Positions 1 to 6,086 of a stretch of 20,389 nucleotides of DNA are shown here, piece after piece. Source of the stretch: JAKBEU01 sp036172095 (GTDB lineage: Bacteria > Patescibacteriota > Microgenomatia > UBA1406 > GWC2-37-13); contig JAVHSH010000009.1 of assembly GCA_036172095.1 (NCBI GenBank), positions 1 through 20,389 on the forward strand, given 5' to 3'. How positions within the stretch are numbered: position 1 is the first letter of the stretch; every line of letters starts with the position of its first letter. A program made the translations under genes and the position numbers. Below the pieces are notes generated by a model. It saw nothing but the letters and a program-made list of their open reading frames with translations, did no database searches and was not told the DNA's origin.

Positions 1-1921
1 CAGTAACCGTCAGGTCATACATTCCATTTTCCGCCTGTTGAATATGTATCTTCCCATCATTCTCTGCATAAGCTGTACCTGCGTGGTAAATAGTCATTGT
101 GGCAGGGGATTGTATGAATGAAAATATCGCAGGGAAAATAGCGGTCGCTTTTCCATCGGGTATGTCAGAATCCTGTGCAGTGACATTTAGCTTTGAAAGG
201 ATTGTTTTAATCGCATCCTTTCCATAGATAATCTCCCCATGATTTGCTTTGAGTATTGGTGAAGCTTGATTGAGCGAACTTCGGAATAGGGTTGTTTCAT
301 CTCCCTCATCTTTCCATGAAGAGATCGGATGGCCATCAGTATATATATCAAACAATATATCTGATGGAGTCCGGTTACCAAGTATATAGCCTGCATTCAT
401 TTGATATGCGTTGCTTCCCAAATAGAGCTGTGGAATTTTTGGGTTTGATTGAATAGGATAGGAAGAAAGAAGTGGATTTTGCAGATTGGCTGTAATTGTC
501 TGTCCTTGCCCATCCTTCAGGAAAGGGTAAGAAGGGATGAGGTCGGATAAGACAGGGAGCATGCGGCTCATTATCGCCTTATCGCTTTCCAGAAGTGTTT
601 TGTTCAGATTCAGGACAAGTTTTTCTGCTAACCACATTAGTGTATTCTCTCTATCAATCTCTCCTGACATAAGCGGCTTATACGATTGAACAGTTCCAAG
701 ATGGGGGGAACCTGCAGTCACGAGTTGTTTAATCGGTTTATCTGGGTTCATATCTGCGAATGTCCGTCCCACAACTCCGCCAAGAGAATGACCGATAAGT
801 TGGATTGGTAGATATCTTTTGGTACTCCATATTTTTTGTGTTAGGAACGAATCAAAATCTTGTGCTATCTGTGTAATTGATTTTCGCCAATCATAGGGGA
901 AGATAAATACATCAGTATTAAGAACTCTTCCTTTATTTTGGAGTGTTTGAAGAAGAGGGGAGTACTCCGAGACTGCAGAGTTCATTTTCCATAAGTCAAA
1001 GGAAGTCTGCGTATTATGGAGCAGTGCATCTCCATTCCAAGAAGCAAACATGCCAGGTATTATGACGATTGGATAGGAAGGGATAGGTATCTGATTTATC
1101 CCAAAAAGCCCGATATCAATACTTTGATCATTTGGATACGCACCATACACCCATAGGTCGCTCCCAACAACGAGAGGTGCAGGATCCCAAATATGCAGAT
1201 TAACGACATGTCTATTTGTCCACACGGTATCGCACCCATTCAGAGTATCCGCCTGTTGCACTTGAATACCAGTCGGCGATTGGAAGAAGAGATAAAAAAT
1301 ACCATTATATCTAACGACCTGCTCGCTCGCGCCAGGAGCGACAATCGGATTGTTTGGACATTTGCGCCATGTTTTGGCGTCGGATGAAGTCGCCAGTCCG
1401 ATTCCCCAGTTTGCCACACCGCTTCCCGAATAGAACAAGTAATAAAGACCATTCTCTTTTAGTACTGAGGGGCAAGATAGATGTTCACCTTCCCAAGCGA
1501 CTTGCGACTTGAGGATTTCCTTTTCCGTATTTAGCGCGAATGTTATACCGTCAGGGCTTTTCGATTCCCACAGCGATATATATCCATAGTTCGATGAAGC
1601 AAAATAGAGCGTGTATTCATTATTTTCGAATGTGACGAATGGATCGCTTGCGTTGTGTCTGCTTGTAACATTAGTATCTCTTTTATCATACCAATCAATA
1701 CCGTTTGCAGACTGCATGCGATATATCCGATAACTACTACCTGTATCATCCGTATACCACAAAGAATATATGTTCTGTTCTTTCGATATGAATGGCATAG
1801 TGGCGGCGTTATGTACAGGATCTTTCCTGACTACTGGATTATTTTGATACGGATAAAACTCCTGAGCGTTAAGCGGAGATACAAAAAACAAAAGGGTTAG
1901 GAAAATGATTACGTGCATCAT
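1..1921 (-). CDS. Secreted beta-propeller / LCAT-like lipase fusion (3' end beyond window)
   Basis: The reading frame is open from 1921 to the left edge, giving 640 residues without a stop, so the C-terminus is missing. An N-terminal signal peptide (about residues 1-19, hydrophobic core then SPLNA before QE) implies export. Residues about 25-275 hold four to five repeats of the form Y-x-L-x-Y...S-x-DG-x-x-W (near 52-77, 103-127, 160-185, 209-225), typical of GH43/GH32-like five-bladed propellers. Residues about 283-575 match the lecithin:cholesterol acyltransferase family: IPGMFASW (288-295, oxyanion region), PYDWR (342-346, a family hallmark) and GHSLGG (nucleophile S379). D541 in EGDETTLFRS and H561 in ANHGE are probable triad members. 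The C-terminus looks like the start of a beta-sandwich. Likely role: a surface or secreted esterase/acyltransferase with a glycan-binding or hydrolysing head; substrate unknown. Start may be 1921 or 1918 (tandem ATG). The promoter-like box is at 1960-1965. Confidence 0.85.
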   Translation of the reverse strand, partial: MMHVIIFLTLLFFVSPLNAQEFYPYQNNPVVRKDPVHNAATMPFISKEQNIYSLWYTDDTGSSYRIYRMQSANGIDWYDKRDTNVTSRHNASDPFVTFENNEYTLYFASSNYGYISLWESKSPDGITFALNTEKEILKSQVAWEGEHLSCPSVLKENGLYYLFYSGSGVANWGIGLATSSDAKTWRKCPNNPIVAPGASEQVVRYNGIFYLFFQSPTGIQVQQADTLNGCDTVWTNRHVVNLHIWDPAPLVVGSDLWVYGAYPNDQSIDIGLFGINQIPIPSYPIVIIPGMFASWNGDALLHNTQTSFDLWKMNSAVSEYSPLLQTLQNKGRVLNTDVFIFPYDWRKSITQIAQDFDSFLTQKIWSTKRYLPIQLIGHSLGGVVGRTFADMNPDKPIKQLVTAGSPHLGTVQSYKPLMSGEIDRENTLMWLAEKLVLNLNKTLLESDKAIMSRMLPVLSDLIPSYPFLKDGQGQTITANLQNPLLSSYPIQSNPKIPQLYLGSNAYQMNAGYILGNRTPSDILFDIYTDGHPISSWKDEGDETTLFRSSLNQASPILKANHGEIIYGKDAIKTILSKLNVTAQDSDIPDGKATAIFPAIFSFIQSPATMTIYHAGTAYAENDGKIHIQQAENGMYDLTVT

Positions 1922-1953
1922 TCTTTTACTTTGATATTGAGAAATAAAACATG

Positions 1954-1975
1954 CAACGGATTATAAGCCGCATTT
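1954..1975 (-). promoter_or_regulatory. Promoter-like repeat copy 1 upstream of the lipase gene
   Basis: Read on the minus strand the element is AAATGCGGCTTATAATCCG followed by T-TG, with a perfect -10 hexamer TATAAT at 1965-1960. No convincing -35 is visible. The same 22 bp (21 of 22 identical) occurs at 2920-2941 before the next gene on the same strand. The predicted leader to the ATG at 1921 is about 30 nt. Confidence 0.55.
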
Positions 1976-1978
1976 GCG

Positions 1979-2884
1979 CTATTTTTTGCTTATATATAGC
2001 TCCAAAATACTGCCTTTATGGTATGCATTTAACAAGGGAGTGAGAAGTGGTGCAAGAATCTTGTCAAACAAGATGTAGGAAAGCCATTTTTTGAATGATA
2101 TTTTTTGTGTATTTCTTAATTGATCTATCTGACTATTTGTTTTTTTAGTGGCTTTCTTATTTGTGTTTATTATTTTCTTAACAATCCCCATAAAATGTTC
2201 TGAATAACTGTATGTGTTTGTTGATGTGATGTATGAATTCTTTGGCAGAAGTTGTTTTATGGATTCTTTTGAAAATATCCACACATGTTCCGGAGGGATG
2301 AGGAACGTATATTTATCTTTTTCTGCGTATAATAGATGGCTGTCTGAATTTGGCGTTTCCAGGAAAAGAGTCCCCTTGGGTTTTACCAGTCGCAAGAGTG
2401 AATTGATAAATTTCTTTGGTTCTATGATATGTTCGATTACATGGATGCATGTCACGATATCAAATTGTTTTCTATATTTTTCTAAATAAGCTTCTAACGA
2501 ACCAACAAATTGGGGAACTTTATAGCATATGGCAGCTGTATGAGCCAGTTGTTTTGATGGCTCGATGCCAAACACCTTGTACCCTTGTTTTTTTGCCTCA
2601 TCAAGAAAAAAGCCGTGTCCACTACCTACATCACATATTGTTTTTGCAAAAGGATATCTGGCTCGTATTCTCTTAAGAACTTGTTTGCATCGTGCGCGAA
2701 TAATCGACTCATTAACGAGACCATCCGAATATCGAAATTGATTTTCATAATATTTATCCAATACTATTTTTGAAGGTATTTTTTTCATGAATATACATTT
2801 ACACATGGGGCATCTTTGGAATCGATAGGCATTTTTTTTAGTGAAATATACTGTTACATCAGAGTGGCAGAGAGGGCATGTCAT
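1979..2884 (-). CDS. Zinc-ribbon class I SAM-dependent methyltransferase
   Basis: Predicted 301-residue methyltransferase. The N-terminus carries two Cys pairs, CPLC near residue 3 and CPMC about 25 residues later, forming a zinc ribbon often fused to sugar or glycolipid methyltransferases of the Methyltransf_23/11 type. Motif I follows (CDVGSGHGFF, then the acidic end of strand beta2 in GIEPS), then FDIVTCIHVIEHI and LFLETPNSDS, the usual beta4/post-beta5 elements. It is a paralogue in architecture of the gene at 3976. I place the start at ATG 2884, which begins just before the zinc ribbon. A GTG at 2920 in the same frame would add 12 residues and would lie 5 nt after a TATAAT box, so a leaderless start there is also possible. 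Likely to methylate a sugar or lipid in surface glycan synthesis; the substrate is inferred only. Confidence 0.85.
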   Translation of the reverse strand: MTCPLCHSDVTVYFTKKNAYRFQRCPMCKCIFMKKIPSKIVLDKYYENQFRYSDGLVNESIIRARCKQVLKRIRARYPFAKTICDVGSGHGFFLDEAKKQGYKVFGIEPSKQLAHTAAICYKVPQFVGSLEAYLEKYRKQFDIVTCIHVIEHIIEPKKFINSLLRLVKPKGTLFLETPNSDSHLLYAEKDKYTFLIPPEHVWIFSKESIKQLLPKNSYITSTNTYSYSEHFMGIVKKIINTNKKATKKTNSQIDQLRNTQKISFKKWLSYILFDKILAPLLTPLLNAYHKGSILELYISKK

Positions 2885-2919
2885 AGCATCTGCACAATAG
2901 CAAGAAGCGAGTGAGAACA

Positions 2920-2941
2920 CAGCGGATTATAAGCCGCATTT
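2920..2941 (-). promoter_or_regulatory. Promoter-like repeat copy 2 upstream of the methyltransferase
   Basis: Same 22-bp element as at 1954-1975 with one mismatch. TATAAT lies at 2931-2926 on the minus strand, flanked by GCGG and CCGC arms that make a small dyad. Transcription would start near 2919, so the GTG at 2920 would be almost leaderless and the ATG at 2884 would have a leader of about 35 nt. Confidence 0.55.
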
Positions 2942-3071
2942 TGGTATATAAAGACTATTGCGACGACCTAAAGCGATCTATTAGTGCCTTTTGTCCACCC
3001 CGGAGGTTGCCATGGCTGTTTCTTCCCAGCGGTAGATTGCAGTCAATCGCAAATAATGTTGAAAAAAGGCC

Positions 3072-3077
3072 TATAAT
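3072..3077 (+). promoter_or_regulatory. -10 box (TATAAT) for the orphan gene at 3096
   Basis: Perfect TATAAT. It directly abuts the ATG at 3078, which therefore should not be in the transcript; this argues for ATG 3096 (or 3123) as the true start. No clear -35 is seen. Confidence 0.5.
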
Positions 3078-3095
3078 ATGATACTATATACATCT

Positions 3096-3947
3096 ATGGT
3101 ATTGGCATATTTTGCAGCAGGAATGGATGCTCGTGGGAATTTACCCGCGGCTACAATGGCAAGATCAATGATCAAAGCTTTTGGAGATCTGCCTCTTACA
3201 GAGGCATTTTTACCTGAATTTATAAGAGCTGGAGAACAAAGAATGCTATCTGGTTTTTTTGGCAGGGAAATTATGGTTCCACCACCTCCAGATGCGCTCT
3301 TGTTGACTTTGAGTAAAGCAACTCAAATTGGATGGATTCATGCAACACCCCATTATTTTCCCCCCATAACCCTCCATAAAGACTCAGAAATTCCCAATTG
3401 GATGCAGAGACCTGGAGATGGGGCAAAAGAGGGTGAAGGATTTTGGGAAGATGTAAAAAATGGGAGGCTAGAATCAAGCTCTCCAACGATTGGTGAAGGT
3501 TGGATGATCGTCGATGAAACACCAAAGCCTGAATATGATAATGGAACGCAAATGTATAAAAATGATCCATTTGCTGCTATCCTTGAGAAACTCAGAGAAG
3601 AAGGGCAAATAACTCAACTGGAACACATTCCAAAAGGGTCAAGGTTTGGTATTAGTCACAATGAATTACATTTGGTTAGTATGGAAATTGATAAACTACT
3701 GGGCTATCCAAAAGATATTTGGATTCGGAGCCTCTTTGCAATGGAATTTAACATTCTACATAATATTCATGATCCAAACTTTGGAAAAGATTCTGCAACA
3801 GCCGAGTGGCTCATAGATCCCTGGAAAGAAAATACAGGGAAAGCTGCGAGACTTTGTGGAGGAGCAATCGATATTACCTATTTCCCTCATAATGACGATG
3901 ACCAAGATATGGATCGCCTTGGTTTTAGACCTGTTATCGTATTTTAA
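3096..3947 (+). CDS. Unrecognised protein, about 283 residues
   Basis: I do not recognise a family. The frame is open from ATG 3078, but a TATAAT box ends at 3077, so ATG 3096 (starting MVLAYFAAGM) is the more likely start, with ATG 3123 also possible. The protein is acidic and soluble-looking apart from the first residues; no signal peptide or membrane helix is convincing. Visible features are a proline run (VPPPPD), several aromatic-rich stretches (WIHATPHYFPP), and a C-terminal DDDQDMD acidic patch. Natural-looking amino acid composition over the whole length and a good promoter support a real gene. It lies 28 nt ahead of the glycan operon on the same strand, but that operon has its own -10 box, so functional linkage is uncertain. 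Confidence 0.6.
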   Translation: MVLAYFAAGMDARGNLPAATMARSMIKAFGDLPLTEAFLPEFIRAGEQRMLSGFFGREIMVPPPPDALLLTLSKATQIGWIHATPHYFPPITLHKDSEIPNWMQRPGDGAKEGEGFWEDVKNGRLESSSPTIGEGWMIVDETPKPEYDNGTQMYKNDPFAAILEKLREEGQITQLEHIPKGSRFGISHNELHLVSMEIDKLLGYPKDIWIRSLFAMEFNILHNIHDPNFGKDSATAEWLIDPWKENTGKAARLCGGAIDITYFPHNDDDQDMDRLGFRPVIVF

Positions 3948-3961
3948 CTCAACATATTTTA

Positions 3962-3967
3962 TATAAT
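3962..3967 (+). promoter_or_regulatory. -10 box (TATAAT) for the glycan operon
   Basis: Perfect TATAAT ending 8 nt before ATG 3976, so the mRNA would be leaderless or nearly so. No good -35 is visible at the expected distance. Confidence 0.5.
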
Positions 3968-3975
3968 GATAGTAT

Positions 3976-4797
3976 ATGAAATGCCCGGTTTGCGGCTCCC
4001 CAAATGTATATAGACATGAGTTCATTGATGATGTCCAAATCTTCCAATGTAGAAAGTGCCTTCTTGCATTTGTAGATCCAAAAACACCTCGGAAAAACAC
4101 AGGCCATATCTATGAATTTTCCGATTATCAAAAAAGGGAAGAGCAGTTTCGCAAACGGTATGAAAAGACCGTGCATCTGTTGAAAAAATATGCTCCCGGG
4201 AAGAAAGTTTTAGAGGTTGGTGCAGGATTTGGTTTGTTAAGTAGTATTCTTTCAAACGAAGGATATGAAGTAGATGCGCTTGAGCCCGAAGTTATCCCTC
4301 ATTATCTGAAAGATCTTCCTGTTTCGATAATCAAAAAAGCATTCAATCCTTTCGCAGAGGAACAAAAAAAGAAATATGACGCAATCATTTTGTATGATGT
4401 CCTTGAACATGTCGATGAGCCAAAAAAGACGATTCTTCTCTTCAAGAAGCTCCTTCGGAAAAATGGCATTGTCTTTATACAGACGCCAAACTATTTGAGC
4501 TCCATGGCGCGAATGGTAAAAAAATGGTCATGGTGGATGATCGAAGACCATCGATTCTTTTTCAGCAAACACTCATTTTCACTTCTATTTTCCAAGAAAA
4601 TATGGAAAAATCGCTATTATACAACCTATGAAGAATGGATAGACTTCAAGAAGAATCTGGATGGGAATTTCACCAACAACAGGACCGCAAAATATCTTTT
4701 TTTTGCATGGTGGATTCCATACTACTTCCTCTTCAAGAAACTGATTTGGATTGCAGGGAAGGGTGGACTCATCGTTACCATCTATCAAAAAAGATGA
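3976..4797 (+). CDS. Zinc-ribbon class I SAM-dependent methyltransferase
   Basis: 273 residues. An N-terminal zinc ribbon (CPVC at residues 3-6 and CRKC at about 26-29) precedes a Rossmann-type methyltransferase domain with motif I LEVGAGFG, the acidic residue ending beta2 in DALEPE, and YDAIILYDVLEHVDEP, then VFIQTPNYLS. This is the Methyltransf_23-like arrangement commonly found next to glycosyltransferases, where such enzymes methylate sugars. It is the first gene of the operon running to 11495 and its TGA overlaps the next ATG (ATGA at 4794-4797), implying translational coupling. A TATAAT box 8 nt upstream suggests a leaderless message. It shares its domain order with the minus-strand gene at 1979-2884 but is clearly a different sequence. 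The substrate is inferred from context only. Confidence 0.88.
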   Translation: MKCPVCGSPNVYRHEFIDDVQIFQCRKCLLAFVDPKTPRKNTGHIYEFSDYQKREEQFRKRYEKTVHLLKKYAPGKKVLEVGAGFGLLSSILSNEGYEVDALEPEVIPHYLKDLPVSIIKKAFNPFAEEQKKKYDAIILYDVLEHVDEPKKTILLFKKLLRKNGIVFIQTPNYLSSMARMVKKWSWWMIEDHRFFFSKHSFSLLFSKKIWKNRYYTTYEEWIDFKKNLDGNFTNNRTAKYLFFAWWIPYYFLFKKLIWIAGKGGLIVTIYQKR

Positions 4798-6083
4798 CAT
4801 TATTTTTCATTTCTGCCATTTGCCTGTTTGTCTATTTGTTTATTTTAATAACTGTCCCCGTCCAGCTTTTTCCGGAGTTTTTCTTTTATCCATGGCTTGT
4901 TTCGAAAGGACTTGTCCAATATAGGGATTTCTTCGACCATCATGGATTCTTGACGAATTTCCTATTGGCACCTTTGGTGGGTAATGGAGCACGTGCCGTT
5001 TCGATGCTCTTCATCATTGTGCAATGCATTCAATTTGCACTCCTAGCGATTTTGATCGCGAAGCGCATAAAAAAACCATTCCTATTTTTCCTTCTTCTCG
5101 TATTTTACGGTGTTTTTCAGTTCACCATTGTTGGGCAGCAGATGTGGTTTGACCAATGGATAGCCATTTTCCTCATTGACGCCTGGTATTTTTTCGAAAC
5201 GAAAAGGGAAGGGGTGGGATGGGTATTTTTCGCGTTTGCGACAATGATAAAACCAACAGCCCTTATTTTTTTCCTTCCATTTTATTTAATGACAAAGAAA
5301 AAGAAAAATATTCTTGTATTTATTGGGACTTGGCTTCTTGCACTTTTTTATTTTTATCAGAAAGAAGGGCTTGGTGCTTTATGGCAACAACTCATATCAT
5401 TCAACGCGTCATATATCCAATCGACCTACAAAAAGATCATTTTTTGGATAGGCATAAAACTCCTTATAAGCATCAGTCTCGGGTATGCCTCGATACTCGC
5501 TCTCTCGCTGTTTAAAAAGAAAAAGAGCACTCCCCTTATCTACGCATGTATTTGTGGAGCCTTGCTTTTTTTCCAGGGGTTGGCAAAGGTAAATGTGACG
5601 ATATCAGTTCCCTTTTTTGTCTTGCTTTTGGCTGAGCGACTTGTAGATAAAAAATATAGGAAAATAATCCTTGTGATATTCCTGGTTTTTTTTCTCATCG
5701 TGGGAAGGGATGCTGCCAAAACATTCAATGTAATCAGGAACAGGACTCCATATCTATCAAGTCTCCCGTCGAGCGAAATTGCCTCACTGAAACGACTTGC
5801 TTCTCCACTCAGGGACAAAAATATGCTCATACTCGGAAACAGAGTTGAACTCTATTATCTTTTCGACGTTCTACCTCCTGAATTTATTCCCCTTCACTTT
5901 CCGTGGATAGATGCGGTCCATCCTCACCACTATTCGTTTGCGGGAATACAAACAGTTGTGGTTCCAAAGCTACCAGGAGTGTATGAGGCGGTACCCACAT
6001 CTGTCATGAAGGGATTGGAAAATTCGTTCCATCGCACAGGGCAGACAAACTCTTACACTGTTTGGCGGTATAATAACGAATAA
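4794..6083 (+). CDS. Polytopic membrane glycosyltransferase, GT-C/ArnT-PMT-like
   Basis: 429 residues with roughly 9-11 hydrophobic segments. The first periplasmic/extracellular loop reads YPWLVSKGLVQYRDFFDHHG (residues 32-51), matching the pattern G-x-x-x-YRDFFxHxG of GT39/ArnT-like enzymes, whose loop acidic residue is catalytic; D45 or D48 is the candidate here. These enzymes use polyprenyl-phosphate sugars on the outer face of the membrane. A soluble C-terminal stretch follows the last helix at about residue 300. The frame is open upstream to 4635 but that part lies inside the previous gene; ATG 4794 overlaps its TGA and is the natural start. Likely role: adding a sugar from a lipid carrier to a surface glycan or protein. 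Family assignment is by pattern, so donor and acceptor are unknown. Confidence 0.75.
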   Translation: MTLFFISAICLFVYLFILITVPVQLFPEFFFYPWLVSKGLVQYRDFFDHHGFLTNFLLAPLVGNGARAVSMLFIIVQCIQFALLAILIAKRIKKPFLFFLLLVFYGVFQFTIVGQQMWFDQWIAIFLIDAWYFFETKREGVGWVFFAFATMIKPTALIFFLPFYLMTKKKKNILVFIGTWLLALFYFYQKEGLGALWQQLISFNASYIQSTYKKIIFWIGIKLLISISLGYASILALSLFKKKKSTPLIYACICGALLFFQGLAKVNVTISVPFFVLLLAERLVDKKYRKIILVIFLVFFLIVGRDAAKTFNVIRNRTPYLSSLPSSEIASLKRLASPLRDKNMLILGNRVELYYLFDVLPPEFIPLHFPWIDAVHPHHYSFAGIQTVVVPKLPGVYEAVPTSVMKGLENSFHRTGQTNSYTVWRYNNE

Positions 6084-6086
6084 CAC

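Noticed and set aside
1193..1900. Short plus- and minus-strand open frames in the 1193-1900 region as independent genes.
   Set aside because: They are out-of-frame readings of the long minus-strand propeller-lipase gene, which has convincing domains throughout.
1954..2941. The two 22-bp repeats as part of a CRISPR array or insertion-sequence ends.
   Set aside because: Only two copies 966 bp apart, in direct orientation, with a methyltransferase gene and no transposase between them; each contains TATAAT before a gene, so a promoter explains them better.
2942..3070. Resemblance of the minus-strand spacer to SRP RNA, RNase P RNA or the 3' end of 23S rRNA (GGGAAGAAACAGCC; CACTAATAGATCG).
   Set aside because: Only 12-16 nt stretches resemble those RNAs; the neighbouring universally conserved parts are absent, so no RNA gene was called.
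4635..4793. N-terminal extension of the GT-C glycosyltransferase from ATG 4635.
   Set aside because: It lies entirely inside the upstream methyltransferase gene in another frame and gives a non-membrane, unnatural sequence; ATG 4794 overlapping TGA is the logical start.
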